From Bacteroidales bacterium UBA4814 (lineage in GTDB: Bacteria; Bacteroidota; Bacteroidia; Bacteroidales; UBA7960): a DNA stretch of 64,000 nucleotides. Numbering within the stretch: the first letter of the stretch is position 1; each line of letters starts with the position of its first letter. The DNA is taken from contig DHFW01000004.1 in NCBI GenBank assembly GCA_002402465.1, positions 41,046 to 105,045 of the forward strand, in the 5' to 3' direction. The notes beneath the pieces are model-generated. The model saw nothing but the letters and a program-made list of their open reading frames with translations. It was not told the DNA's origin and did not search any database. Below are positions 1 to 8,650 of the stretch, piece after piece. The position numbers and the translations under genes were made by a program.

Positions 1-3000
1 ATCACTGAAACCGAAAATGCCAACGTATTGCTGCGTTCGGAAGTGGTTAATTGCCTTGCTTCGCGAAGCAACAAAGTCATTATTGTTACTTTTCCCGAAG
101 CACTAAGCGAAAAGGTTGTTTCGCGAAAAGTTCTGAAAAAAAACCTGATCACCATTTCACGGGGCGAAGCACTCTCGGTTGATTTTTTACTGGATTTTTT
201 GCTCGAATACGGTTTTGAAAGGGTTGAGTTTGTAGTGGAGCCCGGGCAGTTTTCACTGCGCGGTGGCATCATCGACGTGTTTTCCTTTTCCAATGATTAT
301 CCTTTCAGAATTGAGATAATGGGCGATGCGGTGGAGAGCTTGAGGTCGTTCAATCCCGAAACCCAGCTTTCGGTTAAGGTGCAGGACAAAATCAGCATAC
401 TGCCCAACATTGGCCAAATGGAGGTGAAAGCCGAAAGCCGTGAATTTCTCCTCGACTCCATGCCGGGAAACACCGTAGTGTGGAGCGAAGACACCAGCCT
501 GGCTGCCGAAAAAATGAAGGCTGGCCTGGAAAAGGCACAGAACATCTTTTACACGCTCCACAAAGATTTCAGGCACAGCACCCCCGAAGAATTGTTTATG
601 GAATCAGGGGGTTTTATCAACAAGTTGAACTCAACCCGACTGGTGGAGTTCCGGAAGCCTTTCCTTGCCAGTGAAGAAAATCAGCAAATTGAATTCGAGT
701 TTTCGCCTCAGCCTTCTTTCAACAAGAATTTTGAATTGCTGATCAAGAACCTGGAAAAGAATTCTGCCCAGGGCATCAGCAACCTGCTGCTTTCAGACAA
801 TCCACGGCAGATTGAGCGCATCCAGTCTATTTTTGAAACCATCCATCTGAACGCTGGACAGGAGCTCCGGTTCACCCATGATACCCTGCTGCTGAGTCTT
901 CATGAGGGCTTTGTAGATCATCAGTCGAGGCTGGCCTGCTATACTGACCACCAGATATTTGAGCGTTACCACCGTTTTAAAGTACGCGACAAGTTTCCGG
1001 GCAAGCAGGCCCTTACTATCAAAGAGTTTCAGAATCTGAAACCAGGCGATTACATTACCCATATCGATCATGGGATCGGGGTGTTCAGCGGACTGGAAAA
1101 GATTGAGGTAAACGGCAAACTGCAGGAGGCCATCAGGCTGGTTTACAAGGATAACGACGTGCTGTATATCAGCATTCACTCGCTTCACCGTATATCCCGC
1201 TACAGCGGAAAGGAAGGCGCAGCACCCACTCTGCACCGGCTGGGCAGCAACACCTGGGCAAACCTCAAGAACAAAACCAAGAGAAAGGTTAAGGATATCG
1301 CCAAAGACCTGATTAACCTCTATGCCAAGCGACGGGCACAAACGGGTTTCAGCTTTTCGCCCGACACCTACCTGCAAAACGAACTGGAAGCCTCTTTTAT
1401 TTACGAAGACACCCCAGACCAGGAAAAGGCCACTATTGCGGTTAAAAAAGATATGGAGGCCCCCTACCCCATGGATCGCCTGATATGCGGCGATGTGGGC
1501 TTTGGCAAAACCGAGGTGGCTATCAGGGCAGCCTTCAAGGCCGTGACTGATTCGAAACAAGTGGCCGTGCTGGTTCCAACCACCATTTTGGCCCTGCAAC
1601 ATTTTTATACCTTCAGCGACCGCCTTAAGGAACTCCCCTGCCGCGTAGATTACATAAGCCGTTTCCGCACCGCCAAGGAGAAAAAGCAGGTGGTGGAAGA
1701 CCTGAAAGCCGGAAAAATTGACATAATCATTGGCACACACCGCCTGGTAAGCAAGGATGTTAAATTCAAAGATCTGGGGCTTGTGATTATCGACGAGGAG
1801 CAAAAGTTCGGGGTGGCTGCCAAAGAAAAACTCAAGCAGATACGAGTCAATGTAGATACGCTCACCCTTACGGCAACGCCCATTCCGCGCACCCTCCAAT
1901 TTAGCATGATGGGGGCACGCGACCTTTCCCTGATCAACACGCCCCCACCAAACCGTTATCCGATTGTAACCGAATTGCATGTTTTTAGCGAAGAGCTAAT
2001 CCGCGACGCCATAATGAATGAGGTGGCACGCAACGGCCAGGTGTTCTTTATTCACAACCGAGTGCAGAATATTCTCGAAATTGCTGGCATCATACAGCGG
2101 CTATGCCCCGAGGTGAGCATTGCCGTGGGGCACGGGCAAATGGAAGGAACTAAACTGGAAAAGGTAATGGTCGATTTTATCAATGGCGACTACGACGTGC
2201 TGGTGGCCACCACTATAGTGGAGTCGGGCCTCGATATTCCCAATGCCAACACCATTATCATAAACAATGCCCACCATTTTGGTCTGAGCGACTTGCACCA
2301 AATGCGCGGGCGTGTGGGGCGCACCAACAAAAAAGCTTTTTGCTACCTGCTCACCCCACCCATGAGCACCCTCACAGAGGAAGCGCGAAAAAGGCTGCGC
2401 GCCATTGAAGAGTTTTCTGACCTTGGCAGCGGTTTTAACATTTCCATGCGCGACCTCGACATCCGGGGAGCAGGCAACCTGCTGGGTGCTGAGCAAAGTG
2501 GTTTCATTGCCGAGATCGGGTTTGAGATGTATCAGAAAATCCTGGATGAAGCCATTACTGAATTAAAGGAAAAAGAGTTCAAGGAGCTATTTGCTGAAGG
2601 GTTGAGCCGGCAAAAGTACCTGGTTGGCGACTGCCAGCTGGAAACGGACTTTGAACTGATGATTCCCAGCGAATATGTTTCAAATACCGAAGAGCGCCTG
2701 AGCCTCTACAAAGAACTCGACAATACAGACGATGAAACCGCTCTGCAAGCCTTTGCCAGTCAGATGGTGGATCGATTCGGGCCACTACCCAAGGCCACCG
2801 AAGGGCTCTTGCAAGCCGTGAGGCTGCGCTGGGCCGGAAGGGAAATTGGTTTTGAGAAGATGATTTTAAAAAGCGGCATGCTTATCGGATACTTCATCAC
2901 AAGGCAGGATTCCCCCTACTTTGAAAGCACCGCGTTTAAAAAAGTGCTGCGTTTTGCCCAGGAAAACCACCGAAACTGCCAGTTAAAAGAAACCAATGAG

Positions 3001-3090
3001 CGGCTGAGCATGACCATAAAACCGGTCAGAGACATAGACCAGGCACTTGATCTGGCAAAAGAGATTCTGGAAACCAGTGCTGTACTTTAA
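1..3090 (+). CDS. mfd: Transcription-repair coupling factor Mfd (5' end outside window)
   Basis: Mfd is an ATP-driven DNA translocase that removes stalled RNA polymerase at lesions and recruits UvrA. The frame is open from base 1, so the true start lies to the left; 1029 residues are visible and the family is usually 1100–1200. Seen in order: a UvrB-like N-terminal part, a CarD-like RNA-polymerase-interacting module (HIDHGIGVF, nt ~1060–1085), the helicase P-loop GDVGFGKTE (nt ~1490–1516), motif II IDEEQ (nt ~1789–1803), TATPIPRT (nt ~1870–1893), the second helicase domain with the ATTIVESGLDIP stretch (nt ~2206–2241), and a C-terminal TRCF domain. The stop overlaps the stop of the convergent mutase gene by 4 nt. 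No terminator is visible between the two. Identification is secure. Confidence 0.97.
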   Translation: MTETENANVLLRSEVVNCLASRSNKVIIVTFPEALSEKVVSRKVLKKNLITISRGEALSVDFLLDFLLEYGFERVEFVVEPGQFSLRGGIIDVFSFSNDYPFRIEIMGDAVESLRSFNPETQLSVKVQDKISILPNIGQMEVKAESREFLLDSMPGNTVVWSEDTSLAAEKMKAGLEKAQNIFYTLHKDFRHSTPEELFMESGGFINKLNSTRLVEFRKPFLASEENQQIEFEFSPQPSFNKNFELLIKNLEKNSAQGISNLLLSDNPRQIERIQSIFETIHLNAGQELRFTHDTLLLSLHEGFVDHQSRLACYTDHQIFERYHRFKVRDKFPGKQALTIKEFQNLKPGDYITHIDHGIGVFSGLEKIEVNGKLQEAIRLVYKDNDVLYISIHSLHRISRYSGKEGAAPTLHRLGSNTWANLKNKTKRKVKDIAKDLINLYAKRRAQTGFSFSPDTYLQNELEASFIYEDTPDQEKATIAVKKDMEAPYPMDRLICGDVGFGKTEVAIRAAFKAVTDSKQVAVLVPTTILALQHFYTFSDRLKELPCRVDYISRFRTAKEKKQVVEDLKAGKIDIIIGTHRLVSKDVKFKDLGLVIIDEEQKFGVAAKEKLKQIRVNVDTLTLTATPIPRTLQFSMMGARDLSLINTPPPNRYPIVTELHVFSEELIRDAIMNEVARNGQVFFIHNRVQNILEIAGIIQRLCPEVSIAVGHGQMEGTKLEKVMVDFINGDYDVLVATTIVESGLDIPNANTIIINNAHHFGLSDLHQMRGRVGRTNKKAFCYLLTPPMSTLTEEARKRLRAIEEFSDLGSGFNISMRDLDIRGAGNLLGAEQSGFIAEIGFEMYQKILDEAITELKEKEFKELFAEGLSRQKYLVGDCQLETDFELMIPSEYVSNTEERLSLYKELDNTDDETALQAFASQMVDRFGPLPKATEGLLQAVRLRWAGREIGFEKMILKSGMLIGYFITRQDSPYFESTAFKKVLRFAQENHRNCQLKETNERLSMTIKPVRDIDQALDLAKEILETSAVL

Positions 3091-4499
3091 TCCCCTTCTT
3101 CGGGCTCGTCGCCCCTGATCATCTCGCTGATGTCCAGGATCATTTTCCGGCCAAGATGTTCGGCCTTTACCAGGCTGTCGCTTTCGCAATAAATGCGGAT
3201 AATAGGCTCAGTGTTTGAGCGGCGCAGATGCACCCACTCCTTGTCGAACATAATCTTTGCACCGTCGGTCTGATCGATGGGTTGCTTGGCATATTTGGCA
3301 ATAATCTTTTTGAATATGTCGTCAAGGTCAATATCCTCGGGTAGCTCAATCTTGTTTTTCGAAATATAATACTCAGGGTATTTTTTCTTGAGCAGGGTGC
3401 ATGTTTTACCAAATTTGGCCAGGTGCGTAAGGAAAAGGGCTACGCCCACCAGGGCATCGCGACCATAGTGCAAGGCGGGATAAATCACCCCGCCGTTGCC
3501 TTCGCCTCCAATAACTGCATTGTGTTTTTTCATGGCTTCCACCACGTTAACCTCACCCACAGCGCTCGAAAAATACTCCTGCCCATGGGCCCGGGTTACT
3601 TCAGCCAGGGCTTGTGTACTCGAAAGGTTGCTGACAGTGCTGCCTGGTGTATTCGAAAGCACATAGTCGGCCACGGCCACCAAGGTGTATTCTTCGCCAA
3701 ACATTTCGCCATCCTCGCAAACCAGCGCCAAACGATCCACATCCGGATCGACCGCAATGCCCAGGTGAGCATTCTTTGTTAAGACTTCGGCAGAGAGCTC
3801 AATTAGGTTTTCGGGCAAGGGCTCGGGGTTATGCGGAAAAATGCCGTTGGGCTCGCAGTAAATCTCATGCACCTTTTTTACCCCAAGGGCTTCGAGCAAC
3901 ATTGGTATGGCTACTCCACCCACCGAATTTACGCCATCGACCACCACTGAAAAGTTTGCAGCCTGAATGGCCTCCACATCAACCAGGGGCAATGCCATAA
4001 TCTTTTCGATATGCATCTCCAGAAGCGACTCCTCTATGGTATAGCTTCCATACTTTTCGACCGGCACAAATTCGAACTGTTCCCAGTTTAAGAATTTTTG
4101 CATTTCTTGGCCCTGAGCAGCCGACAGAAACTCGCCCCGTTCATTGAGGAGTTTCAAGGCGTTCCAGTTTTTGGGGTTATGGCTGGCCGTAATAATAATG
4201 CCGCCATGGGCCTTAAAAAACGCTACCCCCATGGCCACGGTTGGGGTAGTGGTGGCGCCACCTTCGATAATGTCAATACCCATCGACTGCAAGGTAGCGG
4301 TAACGATTTTATTGATAGCCGGCCCCGAAATGCGGGCATCGCGGCCTATAACCACCCTCAAGCGTTCCTCCGGAAAGCGGCTGCGAAGCCACATGCCATA
4401 GGCACCCGAAAATGTTAAAACATCCACTGGAGACAAACCCTCGCCGGGCTTTCCGCCCAAGGTGCCCCTGATTCCTGAAATCGACTGTATCAATGCCAT
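3087..4499 (-). CDS. glmM: Phosphoglucosamine mutase / phosphomannomutase family
   Basis: An alpha-D-phosphohexomutase of 470 residues that moves phosphate between C6 and C1 of a hexose or hexosamine phosphate; GlmM makes glucosamine-1-phosphate for peptidoglycan and LPS. All four family signatures are visible: the phosphoserine loop TASHNP, the Mg-binding loop DPDVDR, the sugar-binding GEGNGG, and the phosphate-binding loop RRSNTEPIIRIY near the C-terminus. I chose the ATG at 4499 (MALIQSISG) because homologues begin there; ATG 4505 and TTG 4508 are in frame upstream. A -7 element lies only about 20 nt upstream. GlmM versus a ManB/PMM role cannot be settled by motifs, as Bacteroidota often carry several paralogues. 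Confidence 0.9.
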   Translation of the reverse strand: MALIQSISGIRGTLGGKPGEGLSPVDVLTFSGAYGMWLRSRFPEERLRVVIGRDARISGPAINKIVTATLQSMGIDIIEGGATTTPTVAMGVAFFKAHGGIIITASHNPKNWNALKLLNERGEFLSAAQGQEMQKFLNWEQFEFVPVEKYGSYTIEESLLEMHIEKIMALPLVDVEAIQAANFSVVVDGVNSVGGVAIPMLLEALGVKKVHEIYCEPNGIFPHNPEPLPENLIELSAEVLTKNAHLGIAVDPDVDRLALVCEDGEMFGEEYTLVAVADYVLSNTPGSTVSNLSSTQALAEVTRAHGQEYFSSAVGEVNVVEAMKKHNAVIGGEGNGGVIYPALHYGRDALVGVALFLTHLAKFGKTCTLLKKKYPEYYISKNKIELPEDIDLDDIFKKIIAKYAKQPIDQTDGAKIMFDKEWVHLRRSNTEPIIRIYCESDSLVKAEHLGRKMILDISEMIRGDEPEEGD

Positions 4500-4521
4500 C
4501 ACCATCAAAAATTTACGCCTG

Positions 4522-4529
4522 CAAAGTTA
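4522..4529 (-). promoter_or_regulatory. -7 promoter element for glmM
   Basis: Reads TAACTTTG on the minus strand, matching the Bacteroidota -7 consensus TAnnTTTG. No clear -33 TTTG is seen at the usual spacing. Transcription would start about 15 nt before the chosen ATG. Confidence 0.5.
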
Positions 4530-4715
4530 ATATTTGAAAACAACCAGCCGAAAAATTACTGCAATCTTTTTTTCGGGCAGATGACAGACCATTTTTTGCA
4601 AGTCAAAAAGCAGCCGTAAAAATCGGCAAACAAAAGTATACTATTATTTTTTCATGCCAAAACTATTTATTTTTATTTTAATTATTTTTTTTTGCCATTT
4701 AAAGAATCTTTCTTA

Positions 4716-4749
4716 CTTCTTGCTTCTTGCTTCTTGCTTCTTGCTTCTT
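4716..4749 (+). repeat. Heptanucleotide tandem repeat (CTTCTTG)~5
   Basis: Four exact copies of CTTCTTG plus a partial fifth, in the leader 50 nt upstream of the TamA-like gene. A translation start upstream of the array is unlikely, so slippage here would change spacing rather than reading frame. Confidence 0.9.
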
Positions 4750-4798
4750 CCATCTCATTAATGAATTGTACTGGCACAGCATTTCAAATATGGTCAGA

Positions 4799-7186
4799 AT
4801 GCCTAAATTTGCTAGTTCGTTAAACCAGGGATACGTGTCAATAAAATTACTCCGGATTTATCTTTTGCTAACTGCGGGGATATTGCTGTTTTCGGGCTGC
4901 AATCCGGCGCGCCGTATCCCTGAGGGGCAGTACTTGCTAAATCGCAACAAGATCACCATAGAAGAGGCCGACATTAAGCGCGATCAACTCCGCCCCTACA
5001 TCAGGCAAAAGCCCAATCGGCGTATCCTGGGGTTTTACCGCTTTCACCTTCAGGTGTATCAGCTGGCCGACCGGGGGCGCGAGACCGGCATAAAACGCTG
5101 GATGAAAAACACCATTGGCGAGCCGCCTGTATTGTTCGACCCGCTACTAATGCAAAGTAGTCAGCGACAATTTGAGCTTTTTATGCAGAGCAAGGGTTAC
5201 TTTAATGCAGAGGTTAGCCCAGAGCAATATTTGAGGCGCCAACGGGCCAAAGTCAATTACAGGGTAACCGGAAATACCCCATATACTATTCGCAACCTAC
5301 ACTACCAAATTCAGGACCCACACCTGGCCTCCTATATTTTTTCTGACACAGTCAATGCCCTGATAGCCTCTGGCCAGCGCTACGATGCCGACCTCTTGCA
5401 GCAGGAGAGGGAGCGCATAAGCCGCCATTTGCGAAACCAGGGCTTTTTCCACTTTTCAAACGATTTTATCCTTTTCCAGGTCGACAGCACCCTTGGCACC
5501 CACCAGGTTGACATCAATTTGCTGATAAATAACCCGGAAACCGGCAGACCACCTGGAGGCGAATCCCCTGCCCCCGCCCGACATCGCCGGTATATTATTG
5601 ACCAGGTATATATTTATCCCGATTTTTCGCCCTTCCGAACCGGAACAACCCCTTTCGACACCACCCGCTTTGTGCCAGATCGGAAGGAAGAGGCACCGGT
5701 TTACCATTTTTTGCATACCGATCGCATGAGCATACGCCCGAAGGCGTTGGTGCAAAACATTCTAATTGAGCCCGGGCAGTATTTTCGCAACCGCAACGTA
5801 GAGCTGACCTACAATTACCTGAGTGGGCTCAGAAATTTCCGATTCATCAACATACAGTTCTCTGAAAATCCCCAGCCGGAACAGGGTGCCCAATCCGACA
5901 CCCTGGGTTTTCTTGATGCCCACGTCCAGCTTGCACGTTCACCATCCAATGCTTTTACCATAGAAGCCGAGTGGCTCAACTCTTCGGGCAACCTGGGGGT
6001 GGCGGGCAACTTCCTTTTTACAAACCGCAACTTTTTCGGAGGGGCCGAGCGGCTCAACATACGTTTGAAAGGTGCCCTGGAGGCTGCCGGCGAGTCCTCG
6101 CGCAACGAGGTGATCAACCGTTTGCCCTTCAACACCCTGGAACTGGGCGCGGAGGCTAGTATTGATTTCCCGAAATTACTGCTGCCTATTCCCATGGAGC
6201 GCCTCTCGAAAAATGCCAGGCCACAGAGCACCATTTTCACCGGTATCAATTACCGGCAACGCCCCGACTACACCCGCTATATTCTCAATGCAAGCTACGG
6301 CTTTGAATGGAGCGAAAACCCAAGAAAACGCCATTACCTTTACCCTCTGGAGATCAGCTCCATAAAAGTATTTAACGACTCCATACTGCAATCGAGGACA
6401 CCCGAAGGTAACCCCCTGATTATGAGTCGCTACCGCGACCATTTGACCGGGGGCCTCAAGTACTCGTATGTGTACAACACTCAGCAGCTGGGCCGTGAAA
6501 TTGATTTTATTTACTTCCGTGGAAACTTTGAATCGGCCGGTAACCTCATGCAACTGGCCAGTAAAGGCCTGAATGCCACCACCGACGAGAGCGGAAGCTA
6601 CACCCTTTTCAACATTCCTTTTGCTCAATACCTGAAAGGCGATGTGGATGTACGTTTTTATAAATTTTTTGAACGCAACAATAACCTGGCTGTACGATTT
6701 ATGGCCGGAGCAGGCATTCCTTACGGCAACTCCACGGTTATGCCTTTTGTGAATAGTTATTATGCCGGCGGTGCCAACAGCATACGGGCATGGCGCATTT
6801 ATGCCCTGGGACCCGGCGCTTACACTGATAGCCTGTCTATTCGCTTTGACCGCTATGGCGACATAAAGTTGGAAGCAAACATCGAACACCGCTTTGCCAT
6901 TTACCGGTTTTGGCATGGGGCTATTTTTGCTGATGCCGGCAACGTATGGTTTATAAACGAGAATCCACAGTTTCCCGGAGGGGAGTTCTCTTTTTCTGAT
7001 TTTTATAAAGAAATTGCCATAGGGGCCGGGGTCGGGCTTCGCCTCGACTTTAATTATTTTGTGGTGCGCATCGATGCGGCTTTTCCTGTGCACGACCCCT
7101 CCCTTGAGCCGGGTCAGCGCTGGATCAGCAAATGGCCCCGCCTCCGAAAGTGGAATTTCAACCTTGGAATTGGATATCCATTCTGA
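4799..7186 (+). CDS. TamA/BamA-like outer-membrane beta-barrel lipoprotein (Omp85 superfamily)
   Basis: A 795-residue protein with a lipoprotein signal (hydrophobic run ending LLFSGC), a periplasmic POTRA-like region and a C-terminal Omp85/D15 barrel whose last residue is Phe, as is typical for outer-membrane barrels. The barrel carries the family-like stretch NSYYAGGANSIRAW (nt ~6750–6791). Proteins of this layout in Bacteroidota are annotated as BamA/TamA-family assembly or translocation factors; the exact client is unknown. The frame stays open upstream to a TTG at 4727, but ATG 4799 (or 4790) puts the signal peptide at the N-terminus. A helicase gene follows 11 nt after the stop, suggesting co-transcription. 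Confidence 0.85.
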   Translation: MPKFASSLNQGYVSIKLLRIYLLLTAGILLFSGCNPARRIPEGQYLLNRNKITIEEADIKRDQLRPYIRQKPNRRILGFYRFHLQVYQLADRGRETGIKRWMKNTIGEPPVLFDPLLMQSSQRQFELFMQSKGYFNAEVSPEQYLRRQRAKVNYRVTGNTPYTIRNLHYQIQDPHLASYIFSDTVNALIASGQRYDADLLQQERERISRHLRNQGFFHFSNDFILFQVDSTLGTHQVDINLLINNPETGRPPGGESPAPARHRRYIIDQVYIYPDFSPFRTGTTPFDTTRFVPDRKEEAPVYHFLHTDRMSIRPKALVQNILIEPGQYFRNRNVELTYNYLSGLRNFRFINIQFSENPQPEQGAQSDTLGFLDAHVQLARSPSNAFTIEAEWLNSSGNLGVAGNFLFTNRNFFGGAERLNIRLKGALEAAGESSRNEVINRLPFNTLELGAEASIDFPKLLLPIPMERLSKNARPQSTIFTGINYRQRPDYTRYILNASYGFEWSENPRKRHYLYPLEISSIKVFNDSILQSRTPEGNPLIMSRYRDHLTGGLKYSYVYNTQQLGREIDFIYFRGNFESAGNLMQLASKGLNATTDESGSYTLFNIPFAQYLKGDVDVRFYKFFERNNNLAVRFMAGAGIPYGNSTVMPFVNSYYAGGANSIRAWRIYALGPGAYTDSLSIRFDRYGDIKLEANIEHRFAIYRFWHGAIFADAGNVWFINENPQFPGGEFSFSDFYKEIAIGAGVGLRLDFNYFVVRIDAAFPVHDPSLEPGQRWISKWPRLRKWNFNLGIGYPF

Positions 7187-7197
7187 CACTTGCCTTC

Positions 7198-8622
7198 ATG
7201 AGTCACGAAACCATAAGTAAAGCCATCCTCAGGGAATTTCCCTACACACCCACCAGCGACCAGAGCCAGCTAATCAATTTGCTGGGAAGATTTATCACGG
7301 ACGGAGATTCCGCTTCGGTATTTGTGCTGAAGGGCTATGCCGGCACTGGCAAAACCACCATTGTAAGCAGCCTGGTGAAGATACTGCCATCGCTGCGGGC
7401 CAGTTCTGTGCTGCTGGCGCCCACAGGAAGGGCTGCCAAAGTGCTGGCTTCCTATTCGGGCAAACAAGCATTTACCATTCACAAAAAAATTTACCGCCTG
7501 CTGCCTTCGGTCGATGGGTCAATAAACGTGGTGCTTCAGCAAAACAAGCACAAGAACACTTTTTTTATTGTTGACGAGGCCTCCATGATCGGCGGCAGTC
7601 GCAGCGAACAAGCCGAGCTTTTTGGCGGCACCAATCTGCTCGACGACCTGATTCATTTTGTAAACGACGGGGTAAACTGCCGGCTGATCCTAATTGGCGA
7701 CACAGCCCAGTTGCCCCCGGTCATGACCACCGAAAGTCCGGCCCTGAACGAAAAATTCCTCTCACAACGCTACCACCTGAAACTTTGGAGTTTCGAGCTA
7801 AAGGAGGTGGTACGGCAAGCGCGCGACAGTAGCATTCTGCACAACGCCACCCTCATCAGGCAAATGCTGGGAAACAAAGAAGAAGGTTTTCCAAAATTGC
7901 AGCTCACAGGCTTCAACGATTTTAAAAGACTCGAGGGCCCCGATGCTGCCGATGAGGTAAACAATGCCTTTATGGGCCGGGAAATTGAAGAGACGCTTAT
8001 CGTTTGCCGAAGCAATAAACGGGCAAATCTTTTCAACCAGCACATCCGAAGCAAGGTGCTTTTCCGGGAGGATGAAATTAGTGCCGGCGACTTGCTTATG
8101 GTGGTAAAAAACAACTATTTCTGGCTGCCTGACAGCAGTAATGCCGGGTTTATTGCCAACGGCGACATCATGGAGCTGAAAAGAATACGCCGCATTGAAG
8201 ACCTGTACGGTTTTCGCTTTGCCGATGTTACCGCAAGGATGCTCGATTACCCCAACGAGCCCGACCTGGAAGTTAAGATGTTACTCGACACCCTGAATGC
8301 TGAAGGTCCATCTTTGTCTAATGCCGATAGCAAAAAGCTTTTTGAAGAAGTGGCCGCCGATTATGCCGACATTCCGAACAAGGGCACCCGCCTGGCTCGC
8401 ATAAAAAACAACCCCCATTATAATGCTTTGCAGGTAAAGTTTGCCTATGCCCTAACCTGCCACAAAGCCCAAGGTGGGCAGTGGTCCAACGTTTTTGTGG
8501 AAATGGGATACATCCCCAACAAGGAACCCGACACCGAATACCTGCGCTGGCTGTATACCGCCCTGACGCGCGCCACCGAAAAGATATTCCTTCTCAATTT
8601 TACTGACGATTTTTTTGAATAA
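7198..8622 (+). CDS. SF1 DNA helicase, RecD2/Dda-like (AAA + UvrD C-terminal)
   Basis: A 474-residue ATP-dependent helicase. Walker A is GYAGTGKTT (nt ~7336–7362), motif II is VDEASMI (nt ~7573–7593), the GDTAQLPP loop follows, and the C-terminus has HKAQGGQWSNV and the helicase motif VI LYTALTRA. This is the layout of RecD-like/Dda-type SF1B helicases seen alone in many Bacteroidota. ATG 7198 is chosen because it follows the upstream stop; the frame extends further 5' only by overlapping the TamA-like gene. A DNA repair or replication-fork role is likely, but the substrate is unknown. The stop overlaps no other gene; the GH13 start is 29 nt downstream. Confidence 0.88.
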   Translation: MSHETISKAILREFPYTPTSDQSQLINLLGRFITDGDSASVFVLKGYAGTGKTTIVSSLVKILPSLRASSVLLAPTGRAAKVLASYSGKQAFTIHKKIYRLLPSVDGSINVVLQQNKHKNTFFIVDEASMIGGSRSEQAELFGGTNLLDDLIHFVNDGVNCRLILIGDTAQLPPVMTTESPALNEKFLSQRYHLKLWSFELKEVVRQARDSSILHNATLIRQMLGNKEEGFPKLQLTGFNDFKRLEGPDAADEVNNAFMGREIEETLIVCRSNKRANLFNQHIRSKVLFREDEISAGDLLMVVKNNYFWLPDSSNAGFIANGDIMELKRIRRIEDLYGFRFADVTARMLDYPNEPDLEVKMLLDTLNAEGPSLSNADSKKLFEEVAADYADIPNKGTRLARIKNNPHYNALQVKFAYALTCHKAQGGQWSNVFVEMGYIPNKEPDTEYLRWLYTALTRATEKIFLLNFTDDFFE

Positions 8623-8650
8623 AAACAGTTGTCGTCAAAAACCTGTGCCC

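Noticed and set aside
793..1980. Long minus-strand open frame (395 codons) inside mfd
   Set aside because: Fully antisense to a well-conserved gene, no recognisable domain and no promoter; a shadow of the high-GC codon pattern.
6176..7189. 337-codon minus-strand frame under the TamA-like gene
   Set aside because: Antisense to an Omp85 barrel with intact C-terminus; no domain recognised.
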